In this document: one piece after another, positions 11,474 to 23,200 of the stretch
Layout of the letters: every line of letters starts with the position of its first letter
Numbering within the stretch: the stretch's first letter is position 1
NCBI GenBank assembly: GCA_018417955.1
Contig: JACTVC010000011.1
Location: forward strand, 1,114,262-1,178,261
DNA: 64,000 nt
Reading direction: 5' to 3'
Source: Laccaria trichodermophora
Lineage: Eukaryota; Basidiomycota; Agaricomycetes; Agaricales; Hydnangiaceae
Program-made: the position numbers and the translations under genes
The notes under the pieces: generated by a model
Told to the model about the DNA's origin: nothing
The model's input: only the letters and a program-made list of their open reading frames with translations
The model's database searches: none

Positions 11474-13824
11474 ATGGCGACACAGATATCGCCACCTTCG
11501 CCTGTCGAGCCCTCTTCTCCTTCAAGCCCAGCTCGCCGCCGGTTCTTTCATCGTCCCTTGTCGATTAGCGATAACTTCAGGTTTTCCCGACTTCCCCGAT
11601 ACTCGTTCCTTGGAACAGAGACATCCGAAGTTGATAGCGAGTATCCGCCTCAGCTTCCTCATACTACATCGGACGACTCCAACGGTGGGGGCCTAAGTAA
11701 CGATCCAGAGGCGGCCCCTGGCGACGATAACGCAATCAATGCCGTTATCGATACGTTGCCACCATCCTATGACCTTGCATCTCAACCACAAGACTCCACA
11801 ATTCTGTGTGGCGGTCAAAATTCAATACACCCCGCGCAAACCCCCACAGAGGCCCCACACATTGTACACAGGTATCATATCCATAGTGGGTTCAAAAACA
11901 AACCATGGGCGACGTTTTGTCTATTCGGCCACCCACCCGAGGCCCCGCAGCAGAAGTCACAGAAACTCCCGCGGTTTTTGGGGGCTGATGATATTAAGGG
12001 AGTAATCGAACTTTCACTAAATGGTTCTCAGACTGTGCATTCAATTGATGTAACTGTGAGTTACACGTTTTGTCCCGTTATCTCAACATTTGACCAGATA
12101 ACAGCTCCGTGGTCGTATTATAACCGGTTCCCTTGACGGGGAATTTTATACGTTTCTCAATCATCGCGTCTGCGTTTGGAATCGTTCGTTTGGGGATCCA
12201 CGCCTTGTAGGCACGTATCCTATCAAAAGGTTTGATGGGAAACTCAGCGGGTCATATAAATTTCCCTTCTGTTTTTCCTTTCCAACGCACGTCGACATGG
12301 ACACCACTTATCCTGTTTCATTTGCTTCAACCCCATCTGAAGCAGTCTCTGCGCCTCCCTTCGATTCTACGACCTCCGCTACAACCAGCCCAATTTCACC
12401 TACGTCTGCTTCCAGTCCATCGAGCCCCTTCTCGACGTCTTCCTTCCCTTCATCCATGTCTCCTCGATCGCCCGCTCTACAAATAGCATCCCCAAATCAT
12501 TCTCTTCCTCATTCACCTGCAAGCTCAAGTCGTAGCTTCCTCATGCGCAATCGGCGTAACAAGTCTATTGATCACGGCCATATCCCTCACTCGCTACATA
12601 TCCCAGAAACCGTGCAGGAGGACCCTAACGCTAACGCGACTGAACGAGCTCGAGCACAAGCGCAGGCACAACTGGAAAGCCCTGCGCTACCAGCGCAGCA
12701 ACGGGGGAGGTTACCTCAGAACATCTCGCCTATCCCGCAGACGTTTTTAGAACGTCACATTGGTGTCAATGTACAATATGAGCTGGGCTTGGTCGTGACG
12801 CATGGGATGTTCACGCCTGATAGCAAGTACGCGTTCTTTTGCTTCAAATTTCGTCCTCCCTGTTAATTGACCATTACCTTCTGTAGGGTGAAAACTTTGA
12901 TTGTTTATACGCCCTCAGTGAAACCCCCCGTTCCTTCGACTCTTCACCAACCTGGTACACCGCTTCCAAGACCTGACGTCGATCCTGAGGGTTGGTACGC
13001 TCTGCCAAAGATGGTCATAAAAGGCGAACTTCTTGGGGAGCGCCAGGTGGAGTTGGGATGTACCCTTTCTCTGGCTAAACCTGTAAGCAAACACCTCCTT
13101 CTCCCAATCTCTCAATGAATGACACTTCAACACCTAGCTTTGCTACGCACGCGGCACCGTCATCCCTTGCCACCTAACGATCACTAGTGGGGACATGAAC
13201 GCCCTGGACCTCCTGGCCGTACCCAAATCTGCCCCTCTTGTCCGGCTAATGAGGCACGTACGATATCGCCAGGAAAGTTCGGCCGGACCCGATTCTCTAG
13301 AACCCACAGCTCGCTCGTCATCTTTTAACGGTATCGGTGTTGGTGTCCTTCCGATGCCAGTTACAAGGTCGCATAAAAGAAGAGCATCGGATCCTGGAAC
13401 TAAAAATTCTCTGAAGAGCTCGGGGATGACGGATGTGGTAGAAGAGATGGGTGTTGCGAAGTGGTCTTTGAAGACCAAGCAGGATGCAGAGGGGTCTTTC
13501 AGGGTATTGGAGGGCGAGATTGTGCTTGGGAAGGAGTTGCAGCCCAGTTGCGGCTTTGCGTTGTTCAGTGTTCAGGTGTGCCTTCGTTCGCCTGTTATCG
13601 TTTACTTTTCTTGGCTTGCTTACCCCATGCTTTTATAGTATACTGTGGATATGCTTACTTTTGTCTCAAACCTGTTTGAACCTAACCGCCAGGTTGTCCG
13701 CGGTGTTGTTGATCACAAGGCAGACCCGAAGGCGCGCATTCTTCTATCTCAGCCTGTCGAAATAGCTACTCTCCCTTATGAAGTGAATACATCTATGGGC
13801 CAGGCCTCTTCGAGTTCTTCATGA
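11474..13824 (+). CDS. alpha-arrestin-like protein C
   Basis: Five exons (11474-12055, 12105-12826, 12887-13082, 13138-13575, 13639-13824) give 707 residues with the same intron positions and phases as genes A and B. The N-terminal region has LPRY at 40-43 and PPSY at 96-99. The arrestin core includes SGFKNKPWATFCLFG, LRGRIITGSL, PIPQTFLERHIGVNVQYELG, VELGCTLSLAKP, ARGTVIPC and IVLGKELQPSC. A Ser/Pro-rich insert separates the two halves, as in A and B. The C-terminus ends in Ser/Ala without the Arg/Glu-rich tail of A and B. The last intron was placed after GCTTTTATAG because this restores YTVDML, equivalent to YAVEML in A and B. Divergence indicates an older duplication than A/B. Confidence 0.83.
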
Positions 13825-14116
13825 AATAGGATTTATCTCATCGTTACCCATCGTCTCTTTTTTCATTGTCGTATTGTATTGTTGCTTTGCATGTGCTTTC
13901 CTTGTTTTCAGTTCATCATAAATGTAACAATTTGTACATTGGCTCAAGTTGCCTCCACGTTCGAAAGAAAGTAAGAAGCCATAATTTTGAAAAATTTCTA
14001 GGTGAAAAGGACGGGACGATTTTAGACATATGGGTATCCGCATAAATCAAACAAAAATGAACGAGTTCCGGAAGCAGGCCCGAGGCCTTGTGCGAAGGAA
14101 TTCCTCCCGCCGTAGG

Positions 14117-15884
14117 CTATCTGAACTGGGTTAGAGAATGGTCATTCAACCTCCCAACCCAGACCGGAACACCATGCCTGACCCCGCTATATCCATAATG
14201 CAGAGGAGTCCAGGTCCCAATTTCTATCACAACCCCTCTCATATTGTTTACGAATCTCTTGAGTGCATCCAATTCCAGCCAGGTACTTGTTACATTATTG
14301 AGCACAAGCCTTTGCAGGGACATTTCTGTGCGTCCTGGCTTCTCAGCGTCGTCCAGGTATCGCGACCCGACCATCTGCATCAAACCGAGGACAGCATCTC
14401 TGTCCAAGGAATTTCCGAGGAACATTGTTTGAAGTTTTGGGAGGACGGACGCCTCCCCAATTTTCCACGTCATTTTTGACAGGACTTCATTTATGTTGGG
14501 CCCTTTCAAAGTCAAATCCAAAACCTCGATGCCTGGAGTATATTGAAGAATCCTGCTGACTGTAGCAGGCGAAAATTCGGAAAGAGCCAGTGCGGCAAGG
14601 GAAGGCGACAGCTGACAGAACTCGCAGATCACAGGGATCAACTTGATGGCGCCGCCAGCTAACCTCCCTGTATAAGTCAATTGCAGGTCTGTGAGGTGCG
14701 GAGCCTCAAGGCACTGAAGTAATTCGTACATCGGAATCCACGATCCTTGTATGTCGAGTCGAAGCATGCGATTCCGTATAACACGTCTCTTGGGGGGTTG
14801 CCTTTCGTTTATGGAGTAGATAGTGTGATTTTCGATCGCCATACTGATAAGATGAGGCATAGCTTGCAACAGCTCGAAATAGTCGTCAATGCAATTGTGC
14901 TGACAATTCGTAGAGCTGAAATGGGTTATTTGAGACCAGGGCATCCTCAAAATCTGCATGGGGCGGGGAAAGGCGTTGAGAGACAGATGGGACAACTGCG
15001 GTGCCATCCGAAAAATGGGCAAGTCCTCAGGGCGGTAAGAATAAGGGGATGATTGGACCGACATTTTTCTGAGGATGGGGAAAGAGGCTGGCTCCCAAGA
15101 CGGGAGGCTATCCATAAACTCGTTCGAATCCCAGTGATAAATCAGCTCATCGGGGACGTAAATATCTTGCCACCTATCCTTCTGCCGCCAGAAGGTGTTG
15201 AAGAACGAGCGATCAAAGAAATTGACTTCCCAAGCCGCAAAATGAAGTCGGAGGGGATGTCTGCCCGAACGAACGAGACAGGTTCGTGCCATGGCCTTCA
15301 AACTATTGGCGTACGACCAGCGTTTCAAGTTGGCGTACAATGTTAGGTCAACATTGATAGAGGACCAGATGCTGCGGATCGATGTGATGACATCGCTCCA
15401 TCGTTTACAAACCTTGGCGATTCGCCATTGAACACCCTGTGGATTGTTGGAGGCATAAGAATCAGAATCAGTGGGGCAGCAATGACCAAATATCTCTATC
15501 AGGACGTCGTCAGGAAGATGATGGATTGGGGATAAGAGAGACAACTGTTTGTCGACGTACCCCTGAAGGTCGTCGCGTCTTTCTCGCAGCCGAGAGAAGA
15601 TCTCTGCCAACTGGGCCATGCCTTTATCTATGACGGAAATGTCGGCCTTGGCCTTCCGGACATTTTCGTATATGATTTCCTCGTCAGCTGGCGAGGGAAA
15701 AAGACGGTTTCCCAGTACGTTCAAATCGAATGTATCGATTTTCTTTTCGTCTGGCGAGATACCGTTAGGCAAGCCACAGGTTTCGCACCCCGTGTATCCT
15801 GACGCAAGATCGGATCTGTGAAGCGGGGTCAGTGACTTTATCCCTAAGGGAGAAGGTATAAATTGCCCACTTCAACGTTTGCAT
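14117..15884 (-). CDS. F-box protein with N-terminal coiled coil
   Basis: Two exons, complement(14117-15815, 15871-15884), encode 570 residues. The first exon has only 14 nt (MQTLK); the second restores a Cys-containing start (GYTGCETCGLP) typical of Agaricomycete F-box proteins. A short helical region precedes the F-box, LSPIHHLPDDVLIEIFGHCC, at about residues 95-115. The remaining 450 residues are leucine-rich with irregular LRR-like spacing and end in a Trp-containing segment. F-box proteins bind Skp1 and present substrates to SCF cullin-RING ligases; the substrate is unknown. The gene is divergent from the EVE-domain gene across 162 bp and converges with arrestin C. Confidence 0.82.
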
Positions 15885-16046
15885 AATTCGAAGAAGTCAG
15901 AGGATGAGTTTACTTAGGAGCAACTTGGGAGTCAACAAGTGTTGCGTAAAACCCTAACCATAACTTATGGTCAGCAGGATCAGAACTCCTCAACACACTC
16001 AACTTGAACGCCAACGCCTTCCATCGTCAGTGCCACTGGAGGAGCC
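15885..16046. promoter_or_regulatory. shared 162-bp divergent promoter region
   Basis: The start codons of the F-box gene (minus, 15884) and the EVE-domain gene (plus, 16047) are 162 bp apart, so both promoters must overlap here. No specific element is identified. Confidence 0.5.
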
Positions 16047-17378
16047 ATGTCTGTTGCCAAATTTTGGCTTTTGAAGGCTGAACCTGATTCGCGTATTGTG
16101 AAAGGAAAGGAGGTCAAGGTTGGTTGCATTTAGTTGTATATCTCGCCTCCTAATCCTCGCTTTTTCATCCAGTTCAGTGTCGATGACTTCGAGAGAGTCG
16201 CGACTTCTCCATGGGAAGGAGTTCGCAATTACGAGGCGAGGAATCTTATGAAAGAGATGAAGGTTGGGGAAAAGGTTAATCCACTTCGTCGTTTTCTCTG
16301 GCATCAATCTCCTCAGGCTGCTTTTTGTTCCTTTTGGAAGGCACTTTTCTACCATTCAAATTGCAAAGCACCAGGTAAGCATTGAATTGGTGCTAATTTG
16401 AGGCCATAAAGTGACAGTTCCTCAAGGAATTGCGGCGTTTGCAGAAGTTAGCTCATACGATCCCCACCTGAGAATCTCTCTTTCTGACCCTCACTTAATT
16501 TTAGGTGTCGAAGGAGGCATATCCAGACTGTGAGTTGACAAGACCATAAGGACGCGTCAACATCGCCGTCATATTGACCAGGCACCTCTTATCCCCACAG
16601 ACACAGCTTGGGACTCGTAAGCCCCCTACGAGCTATGGTTGCCTTCACCCAGCTAAACCAGGTATCATATCAGTTCACATCCTTATTACGATGCAGTAAA
16701 TCCTCTTTATCTATTCTACCGCAACTTTTTGACTCCTATATAGAAATCTGACGCTGACAATCCGAAATGGTACATGGTCGATCTAACCTTCGGTTCTCGC
16801 GCCAAAAATTTCGTCCCGCTGGCTCTTCTCAAGTTCATAGCCGACTTGCCTTCAAACTCAGCTCCAGAAGAAATTGATTATCTAGGCGAAGGAGGCGTGA
16901 AAGCCATCAAAGGTAGGTAATCCTCCGTGAAAGGTGTCTGCCTCTCTCACAACTCTGCTTAGGAATGGATCTGGTGACTCGCGGTAGATTGAGTGTACAG
17001 CGCGTAGGGGAGGGCGCCTGGAATGCTATTGGCCTATTGGCAGAGAAAGGTGGTTGGGAGGAGATGGATCTCAGACCGAAGAAAACAGGAAAGAGGGTCA
17101 GCAGCTCGGCGGGGAAGGCGAAAGGAAGCTCTCGGACCCCAAAGTCGAAATCATCCCCAACTGAAAGGAAGGGCAAGACGCAGACAAAGTACGTGGAACG
17201 TAATAAAAATGAGGATGACGAGGAAGCAAAAGAAACAGAAGACGAAGAAGACGACGAACCCGGTGGAAAGTATACCGCCTCCAAGCGGAAGCGCAAAGCG
17301 ACGGACGAGGGGGATGAAGACTTCATAGAGACGCCTCGCCGATCGACAAGGAGGCGAGAAATATACCAGATGACGTGA
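16047..17378 (+). CDS. EVE-domain protein (thymocyte nuclear protein 1-like)
   Basis: Nine exons (16047-16118, 16173-16274, 16341-16374, 16427-16446, 16505-16529, 16601-16616, 16674-16695, 16744-16912, 16963-17378) encode 291 residues. The EVE core is unmistakable: FWLLKAEPDSRIVKGKEVKF, WEGVRNYEARNLMKEMKVGE, LFYHSNCK, PGIAAFAEV, YPDYTAWD, HPYYDA, KWYMVDL and FVPLALLKF. EVE domains are PUA-like folds that recognise modified bases. The C-terminal 100 residues are a charged, Lys/Arg/Asp/Glu-rich disordered tail with a possible nuclear localisation signal (KRKRK). Four internal exons are only 16-25 nt long, and phase is kept throughout. Confidence 0.9.
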
Positions 17379-17579
17379 AATACCCCATATACTTACAGTA
17401 ACCATCCCGACTAATGTGACTGCTCTGCTTCATCCTCAACAACGCTATTTGGGAATACTGATGAAAGCGCGAAATCAACTCGCATGTCAATTGATGGTGT
17501 ACAAACTATGTATCATAATCGGAAGTGCTTCGTCATTGTCATGGGGTATATAGAGTCCATTCCGTGTTGTGCGCCAGGC

Positions 17580-18010
17580 CAGAGTGATGGTTGGGTATAA
17601 ATAGTGGCGAAGGGAGGCTTCAGAGCCGGTGTTCGCGCAACTGGCCCAAGCCGCGTTGCCGTAAGTACGCCTGCGTTCATAAATAGTGGCGAAGGGTGAT
17701 TCATAGGTAGTCCCCGGCCCATGTTACTGGCTCAGGCCGCGTCGCTGGAAATACGTCGGTATTTGACCCTGCCCTTCTGCGTTGGGAGGAGCGGTTGCTC
17801 TCATAAATATTAGCGAAGGGAGCTTCATAGGCGGTGTTCACATAACTGATCCAAACCGCGTTGCAGGAAATACGTCTGTATCTGACCGTGCTCTTTTGGG
17901 GAGCAAAGGAACGGCCCGTTGCGTTCATAAATAGTAGCGAAGGGAGTTTCATAAGTGCCGCGGGGTAAGAAATACGTCCGTATTCGACTGTGCTCTTCTG
18001 TGGGAGGAGA
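17580..18010. repeat. degenerate tandem repeats at and beyond the 3' end of arrestin D
   Basis: At least four units share a block like TTCATAAATAGTGGCGAAGG, starting near 17596, 17676, 17800 and 17925, spaced 80-125 bp. Most units also carry a block like GAAATACGTCTGTATCTGAC followed by TGTGCTCTTCTG. The rightmost unit overlaps the last coding codons and stop of arrestin D. The array looks like repeated copying of the gene's 3' end. The gene-free stretch 17379-17580 shows nothing else. Confidence 0.7.
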
Positions 18011-19745
18011 GACCTGAAGCGCGTTTACCCGGGGGAGCGGTGAACGCGACTGGAAGAGGACCCTCCCCGTGGAACGACGCAATGGTCACAGGTTGGGAAA
18101 TGATCGGACTATCATGCGAGCCCACAGACGTGAATCGAAATACGTCAGAAAGGTCGATGGAAAGTGCAATATAGTACTGGGGACGCAATGTTTGTTATGA
18201 GCAAATTAATTAATGGAATCAGAGTGTTGGTTGGTGAACCTACCTCGACGATCAAGAAAGGCACCACACAAGAGGGATACAAGTTTTTTGGAAGGTGTAT
18301 CTCGCCTTCCAAACAACGCACGTTCGGACCATAGAAAGCGGCGTTCGAAGGGACCCACCACACAGCTTGCCCTACGTCCTCGACGATTTCGGTCATCTCG
18401 TCCTGCCGCAAGTTGGATCCTTTTCCCCGTGAGTTTGCCTTGAAGTGCGCTAGCACTAAAGAAGCATTTCGAGTATAGCTTATTCGACGTTTCAGACAGA
18501 CGCGGATTATCTTCGCATTGGCAAATGTGTCCAGGACTTTCTGGTCAACTGCTTCGATGTTTATGAAACACGGAAGCACAGTGCCACGGGTATAAGTGAG
18601 CTTTGTTGATTATCGTCAGCAAGGCTTTTTAGCGATGGAGGGGCAAGCTCACAGGATTGGCTAATGATAGCTGAGGGATGGAGATGAGTGCAAAAAAGGG
18701 AGGCGAGTTACGATCCGGCTTACTATACACCTGAACTCCACGCCGCTGCGGCCTGACATCTCCCCTTGAAGGATGACAGGATGGAGTGAAAACCACCCTG
18801 CGTAGTCCTCTCCTGGGCTGGAAAGAGATACACCTTCAAGATAAGCCCTCCGCCGCAGTGGCGATGATGGGGCTGGCGTAGTGTTTGGCACATACGCCAC
18901 ACCAACATGCAACCTAAGTGCCGAAAATCAGTTACAAGAGGCAAAAATACTGGCACACCTAAACTTGAACTCACTTGCTACTGCCACGAAACATGCCATG
19001 GTTGATGTGCAAAAACAACTCATATTCCAAGATGGTGTTGAGACCGCGCTCGTGGAAGGTCTGCGGGGTTTGGAAAGAGTGTGAAATCTGACCGCCATGC
19101 GAAGGAATGGCGAACTCTGTAGGGAAGGCGAAGTTAAACGGCCACCGATATTTGCCGTCTAGTCTTCCGTCGAACCTCTTGCCCCCAGCTTGAGTCGCCC
19201 GCGGGTCTCCAGCATCCTTGTTCCAGATATCGACGGCGTGGTCAAGGAAGGCATAAGAGCCATCTTCGAGCGAACTTGTAATTATTCTTCCACGAAGCTG
19301 TTTGTCTTCTTGAGAATCAGCGTAGTAACGACAAAAAAATGTCACGAACATAGAGTGTTATTGAGTTGATTTTCTGCGCCTTTTCTAAATCAAGCTCGAC
19401 AGAGCCAGAAATGGCGTCTCCCCCGAAGAATTGAGGCGTCGAGCCTGCTTTCCGGCTAAAAATTCGTAAGGTCGTCCAGGCATGACTTCTATTGGCATTC
19501 ATGATGTGAAATTCGTGTTGGTGCTGACCGGTCGAGTCTTGGCTCGAGCTCGGCCCTTGTCGTTGAAGTTCAAGAGCAACGGCACTAGAGTATCGTGGCG
19601 GCCCATGCGAGAGACGTCGTCGAGCGACAGGGTTTTGAGACGACTCCGCATCGACAGTATATTGCGGAGGAAGTTCAGCTAAGAAATTCGGAGTCGAAAC
19701 CCCATGTGTTAGGGTGTGCCGACGAGAGGATGAGGATGGCGGCAT
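17949..19745 (-). CDS. alpha-arrestin-like protein D, shorter, with an 18-nt microexon
   Basis: Six exons, complement(17949-18176, 18244-18600, 18653-18670, 18724-18913, 18975-19297, 19350-19745), encode 503 residues. PPxY motifs are PPQY at 26-29 and PPRY at 49-52. The core follows A-C: SHAWTTLRIFS, GSVELDLEKAQKINSITLY, LRGRIITSSL, HVGVAYVPN, LSLANP, YTRGTVLPCF, IHLPKNLYPSC and QPVTIAS. The Ser-rich insert of A-C is missing, which accounts for the shorter length. LSLANP comes from an 18-nt exon flanked by CAG and GTGAGC; without it the conserved LSLAKP of the paralogues would be lost. No ATG exists upstream in frame before a stop, so 19745 is taken as start. The 3' end lies in a tandem repeat array. 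Confidence 0.8.
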
Positions 19746-20200
19746 TGAAAAGCGACGTTCAAGCTGACGCACACTTAAGACGAGCTTGGTCCTTCCAAGT
19801 ACCGTACCTATCGTTTCGCGTTTGCGCACATTGAAGATATAATCTTTCTAACCATGGAGTGCCGGTGAAGGGGAACCTCAAGGGAACCTGTCAGGATAAA
19901 CCTAGAATCCCACTTGCTATTGTTCCAAGACGCCACGTTTGGCAGGGGGACACATAACAATTGAAGTAGTAAGCGCTGGATCTGATGGCGGAAGCAAATC
20001 GCAAAGCTGGGAGGGAAGGCTCGGAGTTCGTGAACCTAAGGTCTATTGTATAAACTACATATCTCCCTAATACGGGCAGGGTTCAGGCCGACGGCACGTC
20101 ATTCGGATATGTCGGAAGTATCGACGCAGGGTATGATTTGCATCACGCGCCCTGGAGTATCTCCGTTAACCACAAATTGAACCATGTGCAACCTAAGCCT
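19746..20200. other. intergenic, promoter of arrestin D and 3' flank of PIG-N gene
   Basis: No supported gene in 455 bp. Both neighbours are on the minus strand, so it should contain the PIG-N 3' UTR and the arrestin D promoter. Confidence 0.45.
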
Positions 20201-23200
20201 TCAGATGGAAGGTCGAGTCAAGATCAGGTCTGCTATCAGGTACTCTCCCGCTGCGCAAATCCCTGCTGACCACAACAATAACAAGGAGGTGATGCAAAAA
20301 AAGCTTATAGATTGTCCGATTTCGAGCCAAGAACCGGTATCTCGAACGTTGAAAAAGAAAGCAAGGGTCATTCCTACGCCTATGAGCTCCATGTAAGATA
20401 CCAAGTAAACGAGACTCACCATCCATTAGCGTAAAGGCTACGAGAAGGAGGGAGAACGGGGGCAGGTGGAGGACCTGATTAAGCAGAGCAAAGACCAAGG
20501 CTAGAATCACGTAAGGTGCGACTATCTTGAAGATCTGGTATACGCAGGTTGAGATGGGGCTAGCAGGAACGCGTACGAAATAAACTCACGAGCAGGGATG
20601 CCATGAAGAAGGGATTGAAGATAGGTATGAGCCGGTAGACCGGCTCCAGATAGAAAGACCTAAATCGGAAGAACTGAGTTTCATGCGTTTGCTCAAAACG
20701 GAGTACCTACGATATGGATGCCACGCTGCCAAGAGGATGGATCAGCCTAACGGTCGAAGGGTGACTAATCGACGTACTTTCCAATACCAAAGAATCCAAC
20801 CTGAACAAAGAAAAGGAAAAATAACGCAACCCTTAGATCGTCTGGCTGGAATCTATAGGCGATATCTTGAGGTGCATGGCCTTTGTTTACTTCGGTCTTA
20901 TCCACGTCAAACGACGGAGGAGATCCAGGCCCTATGCGCACGAGCTGCTCCACCTTGATCCAAGTTACTAGTGTGGCCGAATATGCAACATAAAAGAGAC
21001 CCTCGATGCTGATCGATAGAAGCACAAAGCAGGGGCCTAAGCCAAGGAAGAACATCAACAACTTCGATGTAGCGGTGTGGTGTCTCCCACGGGAGGTAAA
21101 TGGCAAAATTGAAGAGGCGACTGATGAGCAGAAGTCAGCAGGACAACTGTGGTGCAATAGGTGAAGATTACCTAGAACAGTCCACCCTGACAGCTGATTC
21201 AATATAGGGAGACCTCGTTTTGCCTGGAGATTGAGCACCGAACTGGCGGTAATCAGCATAGTCGCTAGTATTAAGAGAACCTGATGAATGAGTGGGTTCA
21301 TCAGTATACAATAATGCAACCAATGTTTCTAAACGTACTTGAATACTGAAGAGAGTACGGAACGACTTCCGGGTCGCCAGATCATCTGTGCAGTTCAGCA
21401 CATAGGTTACACCTCCCCCGCCAATAAACAGGATTGAAGCCCCGCCGAGTAGTCTGTCCTGACGGCATTAATAGTCCGACTCGCAGTTCGACAGCAAATG
21501 AAAATTCACATTGACGGTAGGCTCTCTCTTTTGTCGACAGAGAGTAACGGGAAGATTCCAGTGATGACGCACACGGCACCCCAAACGTATCTCCAACCCC
21601 AATTTTCGGACCTTGTTTCATGCTCCCAAGTAAAAGGCCAAATGAGCCCGACAAGGATAAATCCGACATTCCAAATCGATCGGTGGGTGTAAGCGGCCTG
21701 ATGAATTACATTTCATAAGTGTATAAATGAGGATCAACACAGAACATCAACATACCACCATCCCTTGCAAAACCACTATGACCGATAAGGTGAGGAACAA
21801 TAAGCTTCCGTACTTGATCTGGGAACCTCTAGACTTCAACTGCGACTTCATTGATGGAAAGGCTTGAATCAGAAACTGCCTCCAGAAATAGCAAGGGAAG
21901 ACGATATAGATGTAGAATGTCAATGGTGACCTCTGTATCGCGAAGAATATCCATGATCCCAGAAGCACGATCGCTGAAATCAAGGTAACGTAGTTTTTGA
22001 AAGGACTCTTGGGCGCTTGGGGAGGGCGAAGAATGTATATGGATGCATACGCAGCCCATCCGGTGTAAGCAAGGGTGACGATGATACGAATCAATAGCCG
22101 ATCATATGTTTGGAGGTAGTGGAGGCCAAGCAGAGCTTGTTGTGTAAGGTTCAAACTTTCCTGTCGGGCAGAGTGCCATTCCCCATTAGATATGAGCTGT
22201 TCGATCACTGAAACGTGGACAAGTCTGGCAGCTTGCTCTGTACCGTGAGAACCCTCAAGAGGCTTAAATGGTTGGTAGAATAGTGTGTGTCGCTGCTTAA
22301 GTTCTGTGAGAAAAGTTTAGTAAGGCCTTCAAGGGTCCAATGAGGAAACAACACACCATGTTTCAAGCGGTAATGCTCCAGAATGACCTTTGCATTGACC
22401 AAGGCAGCTTTTGCCAATGCCTCGTCACCTCCCTGAGGGTTGAGATAACCAGGTAGCGTCGGATTCACGTCTGGCAGAACACCGACTGAGTTCACTGGCC
22501 AGCTAATGCCGATAAGTGCCGCCATAAGAGAGGCAATGTCTGCTTGTTCAACATCACGACGGAAGAGGTGGTTTAGGCGCCATGGCTCAGAGTAAGCATC
22601 GTGCGATGTTGGCACTGTGTCTGGAAGCGGACCACGTACACCTTTTCCCCAAGCAATCAAAGGGGTACGCGTATTGTCTGGGTCTAAAAAGTATGTTTCA
22701 AAATGATGCACAAAGGCAGGGTAGAGAAAATCCGCAACATACGCCCATCACCATGATTGCCAATGACCGACATGCCATGGTCCGCAGTGAAGATGAAGCT
22801 CGTTTCTTGATCTTGATAGTATTCGGATATCAGTTGCTCTGTATCACGAACTATATCGTCAACAACTTGAATGTTTTTCATGTATTCCTGTGATAGTCAA
22901 GGAGGTTAGACAGTGACCCAAAGTCAAGTCCGAATCGGCAACCTTGGAGTGAGGCCTGTAGGAGTGGCCTGTCGTGTCGAGCCCCAGCAGGTGCAAAAAG
23001 AACACTACTTTTCCCGAACGCAGCTGGGCATCTAAAGCAGGATCTGAGGTGGCATTTCTAAACAGTAGTCGGAGTTGGTCCAAAACCCAGATATCCAATG
23101 TGGTTGCGTCTATTACGACCTTCATTTATAACGGGAGCGGGTACGGCTAGCCAAAGTCGCACCTTTAGTAAAGTCTTCATCTTCCTCATTGTAGCTCCAC

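Noticed and set aside
20201..20510. Apparent frameshift at the PIG-N exon junction near 20777
   Set aside because: Re-reading shows GGAAAGTACGTC, with the donor after GGAAA; joining to the 15-nt exon keeps frame, so the gene is intact.
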